From contig CAKTOO010000012.1 in NCBI GenBank assembly GCA_934590165.1, positions 1 through 64,000 on the forward strand: a stretch of DNA of 64,000 bases, read 5' to 3'. Shown here one piece after another: positions 51,768 to 58,826 of the stretch. A program made the translations under genes and the position numbers. The stretch is from an uncultured Dysosmobacter sp. (lineage in GTDB: Bacteria > Bacillota > Clostridia > Oscillospirales > Oscillospiraceae). Each line of letters starts with the position of its first letter. Position 1 is the stretch's first letter. A model generated the notes under the pieces. The model worked only from the letters and a program-made list of their open reading frames with translations. It did not search any database and was not told the origin of the DNA.

Positions 51768-52313
51768 TTACAGCTGGGGGAACTGCCGGCGAACGTAGCC
51801 GTTCTTTTTCAGGATCATGGCCAGCAGGGTGGATACCACCAGCCCGAAGGCCGCCTGGACCAGGTTGCTGGGGATACCGGCGGCGCCGGCGGCCAGACTG
51901 CCGGAGAGCAGGCCGTCATACAGGCAGTAGCCCACCACCATGATGGCCTCCGCCGCCGCGCCGCACACCACCAGGGCCCAGTTCTTTTTGCCCAGGGCCC
52001 GGTACAGCAGCGCCGCCGTCAGCGCCATGAGTGCCTTGATGACCAGCGTGCCGGGGACATAGACAGCATAGCCGGACAGCAGGTCCGCCAGGGCGGGTCC
52101 GATGCCGCCGGCAATGGCGCCATAGACCGGGCCCAGCAGGTAGGCGCCCAGCAGCACCACCGTGTCGCCCAGGTTCATGTAACCGCCGGTGGGGGAGGGC
52201 ACCATCAATACCCGGGTGGCCACGTAACCCAGCGCCGCAAACAGCGCCGTCATCACCAGCAGCTTCGTCCGGTCGTAAGAGGCCGCGGTATGGCCTTCCA
52301 TCGTCTTTTCCAT
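51768..52313 (-). CDS. ECF transporter S component, probably for vitamin B6 or a precursor
   Basis: A 181-residue membrane protein with about six segments. TALFAALGYVATRVLMVPSP and GGYMNLGDTVVLLGAYLLGP (about 45-64) are typical of ECF S components. It is divergent from a MocR/PdxR-like regulator, and such pairs commonly control pyridoxine or hydroxymethylpyrimidine uptake, hence the suggested cargo; this is inferred only. No ATPase or EcfT is nearby, so shared modules would be needed. ATG 52313 follows AAAGGAG. Confidence 0.82.
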   Translation of the reverse strand: MEKTMEGHTAASYDRTKLLVMTALFAALGYVATRVLMVPSPTGGYMNLGDTVVLLGAYLLGPVYGAIAGGIGPALADLLSGYAVYVPGTLVIKALMALTAALLYRALGKKNWALVVCGAAAEAIMVVGYCLYDGLLSGSLAAGAAGIPSNLVQAAFGLVVSTLLAMILKKNGYVRRQFPQL

Positions 52314-52353
52314 GTGTTTTTTCTCCTTTTGGGTGTGTTTTGATGTTGCTATC

Positions 52354-52413
52354 ATATGCCATGTGTGATATGATTGAAATATCCAAAATATGAATTTTTT
52401 ATAAGGTCAGAAG
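52354..52413. promoter_or_regulatory. Divergent control region with repeated ATATGA-type sequences
   Basis: CATATG, GATATGA and AATATGA recur between the ECF and MocR genes, resembling direct repeats used by MocR regulators. Exact promoters are not clear. Confidence 0.35.
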
Positions 52414-52424
52414 GAGGGCGGCAT

Positions 52425-53810
52425 ATGCTGACTTATTCCATGGAGGGTCGGGGCGGCCTGCCTTTATATGAATACCTGTACCGCTGCATCCGGGGCGACA
52501 TCCTCAGCGGCACCCTGGCCGCCGGGGAGCAGCTGCCCTCCAAGCGGCGGCTGGCGGAGCACCTGCAGCTGTCCGTCATCACCGTGGAGGGGGCTTACCA
52601 GCAGCTGGAGGCAGAGGGGTATGTGTACACCCGGCCCAAGCGGGGCTTTTTCGTTGCCCCGGTGGAGCGGCTGGCGGCGCCCCCGGCGCCGGAGCCTTTG
52701 CCGCCCCAGTCGGAAAAGCGCATCTGGCGTCTGGACCTGAAAAGCAACCAAGTGGATGTGACCCGCTTCCCCGTCTCCACCTGGGCCCGGCTCACCCGCC
52801 AGGTCCTCAGTGAGGGCGGCGAAGCCCTGCTGCGCCCCGTGCCCCACCAGGGTCTGGACGGTCTGCGGCAGGCCATTGCCGACGATCTGCGGGACTACAA
52901 GGGCATGGCCGTGTCCCCGGAGCAGATCGTGGTGGGCGCCGGCGCGGAATATTTATATCTTTTGCTGGCACAGCTGCTGGGTCCGGAGGCGGTGTTCGCC
53001 GTGGAGGACCCGGGCTATCCCAAGATCCGTCAGGTGTACGGCAAGTGCGGCGCCGTGTGCCGGCCCGTGCCCCTGGACCGCCGGGGCATGGACATCACCG
53101 CCCTGACGGCCTCCGGCGCCAGCGTGGCCCATCTCTCTCCCTCCCACCACTATCCCACCGGCCTGGTGACCCCCATCGGCCGGCGGCAGGAGCTGCTGCG
53201 CTGGGCCCGCCAGCGGGACGGCTTCATCATCGAGGATGACTACGACAGCGAGTTCCGCTTCTCCGGCCGCCCCATCCCCACCCTGCAAAGCATCGACCGG
53301 GAGGGCCGGGTCATCTATATGAACACCTTCTCCCAGACCATCTCCCCCTCCATGCGCGTGGGCTTCATGGTGCTGCCCCCCCGACTGCTGGAGCGCTACC
53401 GCCGGGAGCTGGATTTCTACGCCTGCACCGTTCCCGCCCTGGAGCAGCATGTACTGGCCCGCTTTCTGGAGCAGGGCTACTATGAGCAGCACCTGTCCCG
53501 GATGCGCAAGGAGTACCGCCTCCGCCGGGGCCGGGTACTGGAGGCCTTCCGGGCCAGTCCCTTTGCCAAGCGCGTCACCATTTCTGAGCAGGGCGCCGGA
53601 CTCCACTTCCTGCTGCGGCTGAAAACGCCCCTGTCCGACGAAGACCTGCGCCGGCGGGCGGAGGAGCGCGGCGTCCGCCTGGGCTTTTTGTCAGAGTACG
53701 CCGCCGTGCCGGACCCGGCCCACGCCCACACGCTGGTGGTAAACTACGCCGGACTGGACGCGGAAAAGCTGCCGGAGGCCATGGCCCTTTTATCGGAGGT
53801 CTTCGCATAA
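52425..53810 (+). CDS. MocR-family regulator (GntR HTH plus aminotransferase-like domain) lacking the PLP lysine
   Basis: A 461-residue MocR/PdxR-like regulator. The GntR helix-turn-helix (about 10-75) includes LPSKRRLAEHLQLSVITVEG. The fold-type-I aminotransferase-like domain (about 110-455) has HLSPSHHYPTGLVTP and EDDYDSEFRFSGRP, but the Schiff-base region reads MNTFSQTISPSMRVGF, with Gln where Ser-Lys-Thr is expected. It may therefore bind its ligand non-covalently. AAGGAGGG precedes the ATG at 52425. Divergent from the ECF gene, its likely target. Confidence 0.9.
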   Translation: MLTYSMEGRGGLPLYEYLYRCIRGDILSGTLAAGEQLPSKRRLAEHLQLSVITVEGAYQQLEAEGYVYTRPKRGFFVAPVERLAAPPAPEPLPPQSEKRIWRLDLKSNQVDVTRFPVSTWARLTRQVLSEGGEALLRPVPHQGLDGLRQAIADDLRDYKGMAVSPEQIVVGAGAEYLYLLLAQLLGPEAVFAVEDPGYPKIRQVYGKCGAVCRPVPLDRRGMDITALTASGASVAHLSPSHHYPTGLVTPIGRRQELLRWARQRDGFIIEDDYDSEFRFSGRPIPTLQSIDREGRVIYMNTFSQTISPSMRVGFMVLPPRLLERYRRELDFYACTVPALEQHVLARFLEQGYYEQHLSRMRKEYRLRRGRVLEAFRASPFAKRVTISEQGAGLHFLLRLKTPLSDEDLRRRAEERGVRLGFLSEYAAVPDPAHAHTLVVNYAGLDAEKLPEAMALLSEVFA

Positions 53811-53826
53811 AAAAGGAGGCATAGCC
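53806..53826. repeat. Left 21-base inverted repeat
   Basis: An exact reverse complement of 54500-54520. It starts in the MocR stop codon. Adjacent bases (53827-53850) match the reverse complement of 54476-54499 imperfectly. May be half of a split terminator or the end of a mobile element. Confidence 0.85.
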
Positions 53827-53855
53827 AAACGGGCGGTGGTCATAAAACGGTTTTT

Positions 53856-53884
53856 GAGGGCAGCCAACGGCTGCCCTCTTTTTT
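53856..53884 (+). terminator. Terminator after the MocR gene
   Basis: A 10-bp stem (53856-53865 with 53869-53878), AAC loop, T6 tail. It separates the MocR gene from the zinc-ribbon gene. Confidence 0.93.
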
Positions 53885-53989
53885 GTTCATAGATTGTTTT
53901 CTTGCGTATAGTCCAATGTTTTAGTACCATAAAGAAAATGACAGATATATCGGGCTGACAAATGGGAAGTTGACGAGGAGGTGTATAGC

Positions 53990-54214
53990 ATGAAGTGTTC
54001 TTATTGCAATACCGAAATGGAAAAAGGAAAGCTTAGGAGCAGAGGCGGTGTGTATTTTCTTCCAGATGGCGAGAAAAGCCCAAAACTATATACCGAACAT
54101 GAAATGAAGAAACACAATGCAGTGTATTTGCGACCGCATATGACTGAGTTTTTTCCTGAATATCCCACAGCATATCTTTGCAGAATGTGTTCGAGAATTG
54201 TGATTGAATACTGA
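53990..54214 (+). CDS. Small zinc-ribbon protein (DUF6487/PF20097-like)
   Basis: A 74-residue protein with CSYCNTEME at the start and CRMCSRIVIEY at the end, two CxxC pairs expected to bind one zinc. Function unknown. GAGGAGG lies eight bases before the ATG at 53990; a GTG three codons earlier is less likely. The region from 53880 to 54500 is visibly more AT-rich than its surroundings and the gene lies between inverted repeats, suggesting acquisition. Confidence 0.8.
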   Translation: MKCSYCNTEMEKGKLRSRGGVYFLPDGEKSPKLYTEHEMKKHNAVYLRPHMTEFFPEYPTAYLCRMCSRIVIEY

Positions 54215-54301
54215 TAAACAATTTCAATTTATTGAACAGGTCAAGGGCGCACTTCTATACACACTTCGGTGTATCGTGCAGTGCGTGGTTTTGACCATAC
54301 C

Positions 54302-54416
54302 AAAGCCTCCCTTGTGCAAAAGGAGGTGGCACGGCGTAAACCGGTCGTCGCCGGCAAGGGAACAATCCCTCAGTCAGCCTAACGGCTGACAGCTCCCTTT
54401 ACACAAGGGAGCCTTT
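54302..54416. mobile_element. MITE-like repeat element
   Basis: A 30-base terminal repeat starting AAAGCCTCCCTTGTG (54302-54331) matches the reverse complement of 54387-54416 with about five mismatches. An internal 7-bp hairpin (GTCAGCC/GGCTGAC, 54373-54390) lies near the right end. About 115 bases, no coding capacity. Similar GCCTCCCTT...AAGGGAGG dispersed repeats are common in clostridial genomes. Confidence 0.7.
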
Positions 54417-54440
54417 CCTAAATCGATACCTTTTACAAAA

Positions 54441-54474
54441 AATCCGACCTATGATCGTGACCATAGGTCGGATT
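54441..54474 (-). terminator. Terminator on the recR side
   Basis: A perfect 13-bp stem (54441-54453 with 54462-54474), with T6 following on the minus strand. It ends transcription coming from recR before the inserted region. Confidence 0.85.
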
Positions 54475-54499
54475 AACTGTTTTACGAACACCCGCCTAA

Positions 54500-54520
54500 G
54501 GCTATGCCTCCTTTTTTATG
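54500..54520. repeat. Right 21-base inverted repeat
   Basis: Exact partner of 53806-53826, three bases from the recR stop codon. With the left copy it brackets a segment of about 670 bases containing the zinc-ribbon gene and the MITE-like repeat. Confidence 0.85.
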
Positions 54521-54523
54521 GGT

Positions 54524-55123
54524 TCAAATGTCCCGGCGGCCCTCCAGGGCCCGCATGAGGGTGGCGTCATCGGCAAACTCCAGGTGTCCTCCCACGGGGA
54601 TGCCGTAGGCCAGCCGGGTCACCCGCACATCAAAGGGCTTCAGCAGCCGGGCGATGTACATAGCGGTGGCCTCGCCCTCCGTGTCCGGGTTGGTGGCCAT
54701 GATGACCTCCTGCACGCCGCCCTTGGCCACCCGCTCCACCAGAGACTTGATGGCCAGGTCATCGGGCCCCACGTGGTTCATGGGGGAGATGACGCCGTGG
54801 AGCACGTGGTAGCGGCCGTTGTACTCCCGGCTGCGCTCAATGGCCGCCACATCCCGGGGGTCCGCCACCACACAGATGGTGGAGCCGTCCCGCTTGGGGG
54901 AGGCGCAGATAGGACACAGGCCTCCGGCGGTGAAGTTCTGGCACACCGGGCAGCAGGTGACGCTGTGCTTGGCGTCCAGGATGGCGTCGGCAAACTCCCG
55001 GGCCTCCTCCTCGGGAAGGCCCAGCACGTAAAAGGCCAGGCGCTGGGCGGACTTGCCGCCGATGCCCGGCAGCCGGGCGAACTGCTCCACCAGCTTTTCC
55101 AGCGGTGCGGGAAAGTACTCCAT
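54524..55123 (-). CDS. recR: Recombination protein RecR
   Basis: Part of the RecFOR pathway that loads RecA on gapped DNA. A 199-residue protein with an N-terminal helix-hairpin-helix (FARLPGIGGKSAQRLAFYV), a C4 zinc finger (CPVCQNFTAGGLCPIC, about 58-73) and the Toprim domain with EVIMATNPDTEGEATAMY (about 140-157). Commonly preceded by dnaX and ybaB, which are not present here. Confidence 0.97.
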   Translation of the reverse strand: MEYFPAPLEKLVEQFARLPGIGGKSAQRLAFYVLGLPEEEAREFADAILDAKHSVTCCPVCQNFTAGGLCPICASPKRDGSTICVVADPRDVAAIERSREYNGRYHVLHGVISPMNHVGPDDLAIKSLVERVAKGGVQEVIMATNPDTEGEATAMYIARLLKPFDVRVTRLAYGIPVGGHLEFADDATLMRALEGRRDI

Positions 55124-55139
55124 GCTTCGTTGCTCCTTT

Positions 55140-55293
55140 AATTGCCGCCTCCGGCAGGCAATTGAATTTCAATGATTTTTGGCAGGACATGCGCCTGTCA
55201 AAAATACTTTGACTCAGCCGCCCTGGGCGGCGTTCACCAGTGACCGATGTCACTGGTGGGGGGAATCTAAAGAGGGGACAAGGTCCCCTCTTT
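55140..55293. repeat. Cluster of five hairpins upstream of recR
   Basis: Consecutive stems at 55140-55163, 55177-55204, 55217-55231, 55236-55257 (ACCAGTGAC/GTCACTGGT) and 55269-55293 (AAAGAGGGGAC/GTCCCCTCTTT). The last overlaps the stop codon of the desulfhydrase-like gene and probably terminates it. No gene is present. Confidence 0.85.
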
Positions 55294-56248
55294 AAGCTAG
55301 ATCCATGGCGAACAGGGCCGCCGCGCCGCCGGTGTGGACGAACAAAATGTCGCCCCGGCCGCCGAGGCCGCCCTCTTGCAGCAGCTTCAGCATTCCGCTC
55401 CAGGCCTTGCCGGTGTAGACAGGGTCCAGCAAAATGCCCTCCAGCCGGGCCAACTCCTCGATGTACGGGGTGTCCTCCGGGTTGGGAATGGCATAGCCCT
55501 GCCCCACGTGGTAGACCATCCGGAAGTCGCCGGGGACCCGCTCCAAGCCGCAGCCCATCAGGTCCGCCGCGCCGGATGCCAGCTGGGGAACGATGTCCTC
55601 AAAGGGGTCCGTGTCCACGCCAATGCCCGTGAGCTGCACATGGGGCAGATACCGTCTGATACCCAGCAGCAGTCCGGCGGTGGTGCCGCCGGAGCCGGTG
55701 GCGGAGACGATATGGCCCAGGCCGGCACCATAATCCGGCAGCTGCTCCGCCATCTCCCGGACACAGTCCGCGTAGCCCAGAGCGCCCAGGGGCGTGGAGC
55801 CGCCCACGGGGATGTGGAAGGCCTTACGGCCTTCCTGTTCCAGCTCCTCACTGAGGCGGTCCATCTCGGCGTAAATATCCTCATAGCTGTCAGTATCCAC
55901 AAAGCGCACCTGAGCGCCGTAGATGTCGTTCAGAACCAGGTTGCCCTTATGCTCCGTGACGCCCCGCTTTTTCAGCAGCAGCACGCACTGCATACCCAGT
56001 CTCGCCGCGCAGGCGGCGGTGAGCATGGCGTGGTTGGACTGGGCGCCGCCGGTGGTAAACACCGTGTCGCAGCCCCGGGCCCGGGCCTCCGCCAGCAGGT
56101 ACTCCAGCTTGCGGACCTTATTGCCGCCCAGGGCCACGCCGCACAGGTCGTCCCGCTTCACCCAGATGTCGCGGCCGTATTTGGCGCTGATGTTCTCCAG
56201 CTTATAAAGCGGCGTGGGGTACACGCCCAGATGTAACTTTTCCCGCAT
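55292..56248 (-). CDS. D-cysteine desulfhydrase / ACC deaminase family enzyme
   Basis: A 318-residue fold-type-II PLP enzyme. The PLP lysine is in GVALGGNKVRKLEYLL (about residue 48), the substrate loop is TTGGAQSNHAMLTAA (about 68-82), and the phosphate-binding glycine loop is SATGSGGTTAG (about 185-195). The family converts D-cysteine to pyruvate, H2S and ammonia; some members deaminate ACC. ATG 56248 has GAGGGG nine bases upstream and lies just past the rpe stop; a GTG at 56257 overlaps it. Probably cotranscribed with rpe. Confidence 0.85.
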   Translation of the reverse strand: MREKLHLGVYPTPLYKLENISAKYGRDIWVKRDDLCGVALGGNKVRKLEYLLAEARARGCDTVFTTGGAQSNHAMLTAACAARLGMQCVLLLKKRGVTEHKGNLVLNDIYGAQVRFVDTDSYEDIYAEMDRLSEELEQEGRKAFHIPVGGSTPLGALGYADCVREMAEQLPDYGAGLGHIVSATGSGGTTAGLLLGIRRYLPHVQLTGIGVDTDPFEDIVPQLASGAADLMGCGLERVPGDFRMVYHVGQGYAIPNPEDTPYIEELARLEGILLDPVYTGKAWSGMLKLLQEGGLGGRGDILFVHTGGAAALFAMDLA

Positions 56249-56253
56249 CCGGT

Positions 56254-56898
56254 TCACCCCCTCAGCTCCGCAATGCGGGCGGGGATGTCCGCCGCCTTGT
56301 ACACAGCGCTGCCCGCCACCAGCACGTTGGCGCCGGCGTCAATGCAGGTGCGGCAGGTGTCCGGAGCCACGCCGCCGTCCACTTCCAGCTCGCAGGCGGG
56401 ATTCTTCTCGTCGATGTAGCCCCGGATGGCGGTCACCTTGGGCATCATGTCCGCCATGAATTTCTGGCCGCCAAAGCCGGGCTCCACAGTCATGACCAAG
56501 ATAAGCTCCACCTTTTCCACATAGGGCAGCACCGCCTCGGCGGGGGTGCCGGGCTTCAGGACCACGCCGGCCTTCTTGCCCTTGGCATGGATCTTGTCGA
56601 TGGCGGCGTGGATGTTCTCCGCCGTGTCGGATTCCAGATGCACCGTCACCAGATCGGCGCCGGCGTCACAGAACTGCTCCACATACCGCACCGGCTCCAC
56701 GATCATCAGGTGCACGTCCAAAAACATGTCCGTCACCTTCCGGATGGACTGGACCACAGGGATGCCGATAGAGATGTTGGGCACGAACACGCCGTCCATC
56801 ACGTCCACATGGACGTAGTCGGCGTCGGCGATGCGATGGATATCCCGCTCCAGATTCGCAAAATCAGCGGAGAGGATAGACGGTGCGATTTTGACCAT
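56254..56898 (-). CDS. rpe: Ribulose-phosphate 3-epimerase
   Basis: Interconverts ribulose 5-phosphate and xylulose 5-phosphate in the pentose phosphate pathway. TIM barrel of 214 residues with KIAPSILSADFANLE at the start, VHVDVMDGVFVPNISIG (metal His and catalytic Asp) and MTVEPGFGGQKFM. The Asp of VDGGVAPDT is the second catalytic residue. ATG 56898 follows GAGGAG. Confidence 0.97.
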   Translation of the reverse strand: MVKIAPSILSADFANLERDIHRIADADYVHVDVMDGVFVPNISIGIPVVQSIRKVTDMFLDVHLMIVEPVRYVEQFCDAGADLVTVHLESDTAENIHAAIDKIHAKGKKAGVVLKPGTPAEAVLPYVEKVELILVMTVEPGFGGQKFMADMMPKVTAIRGYIDEKNPACELEVDGGVAPDTCRTCIDAGANVLVAGSAVYKAADIPARIAELRG

Positions 56899-57184
56899 AA
56901 AAAGCTCCTCTTTTCTGTCAGTGCGGCGCAAACAGGACTCTTGCGGCAAACAGGCGGAAGTGGCGGCGGCCGCCGCCCCCGCATAGGATGGCGCAAGCGG
57001 CTGGGCGTTCCCCCTGTTCCCCGCAGCGTCCGCCCCCGGGCCGGGGCGCCGCCGCTTTTTTTAATAGGGAGCCGGTAGGTCCGCCCGCCGGCTCCCATTT
57101 GATTGCCATTAGTGTACCAAACTCCCGTTTCAAAAGCAACCGCCCTCCTTCCGGAAATTATTTTTATTTTGTTGCAAATGCCAC
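56899..57184. other. GC-rich intergenic region with hairpins, no gene seen
   Basis: It includes GC palindromes near 56955-56985, a hairpin GGGAGCCGG/CCGGCTCCC (about 57067-57096) and a T-run after GCCGCCGC near 57053. I compared it with SRP RNA and 6S RNA patterns and found no convincing match. It separates rpe from the divergent ArsR operon. Confidence 0.5.
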
Positions 57185-57212
57185 TTGCATCATTAAAATA
57201 TCATGATATTCT
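57185..57212 (+). promoter_or_regulatory. ArsR operon promoter and palindromic operator
   Basis: -35 TTGCAT (57185-57190), 16-base spacer, -10 TATTCT (57207-57212). The perfect palindrome AATATCATGATATT (57197-57210) covers the spacer and -10, so the downstream ArsR protein probably represses its own operon. Confidence 0.7.
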
Positions 57213-57236
57213 AATATTGAAATTTAAAAGAGGACG

Positions 57237-57545
57237 GTGAGACCCGTGGAAAACCGGATAGACTATACCGCGAAGGCATCGCTGCTGAAGGCCCTGTCCA
57301 ATCCCGTGCGCCTTCAGATCGTCCACAGCCTGCTGCGCAGCGGCTGTCACAACGTCTCCTGTATGGAGCAAAACATCGGTATGTCCCAGTCCTGCATCTC
57401 CCAGCACCTGCAAAAGCTGCGCGCCGCCGGCGTGGTGACCGCCCGCCGCAGCGGCAACGAAGTTTATTATTCCGCCGCCTCCCTGGAGGTGGCAGCGCTG
57501 GTGGCCTCTTTATTCGGAGAGGAGGCGGGCAACTATGTCCTTTGA
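57237..57545 (+). CDS. ArsR-family regulator, possible thiol or persulfide sensor
   Basis: A 102-residue winged-helix repressor. KALSNPVRLQIVHSLL and MSQSCISQHLQKLRAAGVV are the ArsR helix-turn-helix. Three Cys (SGCHN, VSCME, QSCIS) lie in or beside the DNA-binding region; no ArsR metal CVC motif is seen. With thioredoxin-reductase-like and thioredoxin genes downstream, a redox or persulfide signal (as in BigR/SqrR) is plausible but unproven. Start is GTG 57237 or GTG 57246; AGAGGA spacing suits neither ideally. Overlaps the next gene by 11 bases. Confidence 0.83.
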   Translation: MRPVENRIDYTAKASLLKALSNPVRLQIVHSLLRSGCHNVSCMEQNIGMSQSCISQHLQKLRAAGVVTARRSGNEVYYSAASLEVAALVASLFGEEAGNYVL

Positions 57546-58356
57546 GATCCTGGTGATCGGCGGCGGACCCGCGGGCCTTTCCGCGGCCCTGAACGCCCAC
57601 GCCCGGGGCCGGAGCGCTCTGGTGGTCTCCAACCCGCCGGAGGAAAACCCCCTGTGGAAGGCGGGGCGGGTGGACAACTACCCAGGGCTTCCCGGCATCT
57701 CCGGCAGGGCTATGCTCTCGGCCATGCGCCGCCAGGCAGAGGAGGCCGGCGTGGAATTTGTCACCGGCCGGGTCCTCAGCGCCCTTCCCATGATGGGCAG
57801 CTGGTTCGTCAGCGTGGGCCAGGAGATGTACAACGCCAGGGCCGTGGTGCTGGCCACCGGCGTGGCCCGGGGGAAAAAGTTCCCCGGTGAGGCGGAGTTC
57901 CTGGGCCGGGGCGTCAGCTACTGCGCCACCTGCGACGGGATGCTGTACCGGGACCGGCCGGTGGCGGTGGTGGGCTTTTCCGACTCCGCCCGGCGGGAGG
58001 CGGACTTTCTGCGAAGCATCGGCTGCGCCGTCACCTACTTTGACCGGCCGAAGCGCTGTGTCATTCAGGGCGGTCAGACGGTGGAGTCCATTACCTGCGA
58101 TGGGCAAAGCGCCGCCGTGGACGCGGTATTCCTGCTGCGGCCCACCATGGCGCCCACGGACCTGTTTCAGGGGCTGGCGGCGGAAAACGGCTATGTGACG
58201 GTGGACCGCCGCATGTCCACCAACCTGCCGGGCCTGTTCGCCGCGGGAGACTGCACCGGCGGTCCCCTTCAAGTGGCCAAGGCGGTAGGGGAGGGCCTCA
58301 TCGCCGGCCAAAGCGCCGCCGCGTTTTTGACCGCGGCGGAACAAAAACAAGCGTGA
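57535..58356 (+). CDS. Thioredoxin-reductase-like flavoprotein lacking NADPH-binding motifs
   Basis: A 273-residue flavoprotein, shorter than usual TrxB (about 310). FAD motifs are IGGGPAGLSAALNA (about 7-20) and GLFAAGDCTGGPLQVA (about 229-244). The redox pair is CATCDG (about 131-136). Where TrxB has GGGDSA and HRR for NADPH, it has VVGFSDSARREADFL and YFDRPKR, so NADPH binding is doubtful. Ferredoxin-dependent flavin thioredoxin reductases of clostridia also lack these motifs, so ferredoxin as donor is a reasonable suggestion. Cotranscribed with arsR and trxA. Confidence 0.85.
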   Translation: MSFEILVIGGGPAGLSAALNAHARGRSALVVSNPPEENPLWKAGRVDNYPGLPGISGRAMLSAMRRQAEEAGVEFVTGRVLSALPMMGSWFVSVGQEMYNARAVVLATGVARGKKFPGEAEFLGRGVSYCATCDGMLYRDRPVAVVGFSDSARREADFLRSIGCAVTYFDRPKRCVIQGGQTVESITCDGQSAAVDAVFLLRPTMAPTDLFQGLAAENGYVTVDRRMSTNLPGLFAAGDCTGGPLQVAKAVGEGLIAGQSAAAFLTAAEQKQA

Positions 58357-58395
58357 ACAACTTTAAAATTCAAGATATGTAAAGGAGATATCACA

Positions 58396-58713
58396 ATGGC
58401 AGTCAAACATTTGAAAACGGAGGAATTTGTCGCCGCCGTGGACGCGGCTCCCCTGGCAATGGTGGATTTCTGGGCCTCCTGGTGCGGTCCCTGCAAAATG
58501 CTCTCCCCGGTCATTGAGGCCATCGGCGAACAGTTCGACGGCAAAGTCCTGGTGGGCAAGGTCAACGTGGACGAGGAGCCGGCCCTGGCCGCCCAGTTCG
58601 GCGTCATGAGCATTCCCACGGTGGTGTTTTTGAAAAACGGCCGGGAATTCGACCGGAAGGTGGGCGTCATGCCCCCGGACGCCTTTACCTCCGTTCTGGA
58701 GAAGAACCTGTAA
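58396..58713 (+). CDS. trxA: Thioredoxin
   Basis: A 105-residue cytoplasmic thiol-disulfide carrier with MVDFWASWCGPCKMLSP (active Cys pair WCGPCK, about 29-34), the cis-Pro in SIPTVVFLKNG (about 73-83), and the usual fold. AAAGGAG lies ahead of the ATG. Last gene of the arsR-reductase-trxA operon; the upstream flavoprotein is its likely reductase. Confidence 0.97.
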   Translation: MAVKHLKTEEFVAAVDAAPLAMVDFWASWCGPCKMLSPVIEAIGEQFDGKVLVGKVNVDEEPALAAQFGVMSIPTVVFLKNGREFDRKVGVMPPDAFTSVLEKNL

Positions 58714-58720
58714 ACAAGTG

Positions 58721-58756
58721 AAGCCGCCTGTCCCGCTGGGACAGGCGGCTTTCTTC
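58721..58756 (+). terminator. trxA terminator
   Basis: A 14-bp stem (58721-58734 with 58738-58751), GCT loop, T-rich tail. Confidence 0.93.
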
Positions 58757-58765
58757 TTTCCGCGC

Positions 58766-58803
58766 AAAACCGCGGGACACCGGTTGGTGCCCCGCGGTTT
58801 TTT
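58766..58803 (-). terminator. Thiolase terminator
   Basis: ACCGCGGG with CCCGCGGT (58769-58776 and 58791-58798), inner CACC/GGTG around GGTT, and A/T runs on both sides. 24 bases past the thiolase stop. Confidence 0.9.
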
Positions 58804-58826
58804 ATGTGCTTATGCGGCTGAACAGA

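Noticed and set aside
53806..54520. Complete insertion sequence
   Set aside because: No transposase-like protein; the only gene is a 74-residue zinc ribbon. Kept as an insertion with inverted repeats.
56919..57100. Structured small RNA (SRP or 6S) in the GC-rich region
   Set aside because: No SRP S-domain motif and no long 6S-type bubble; the GC palindromes alone are not sufficient.
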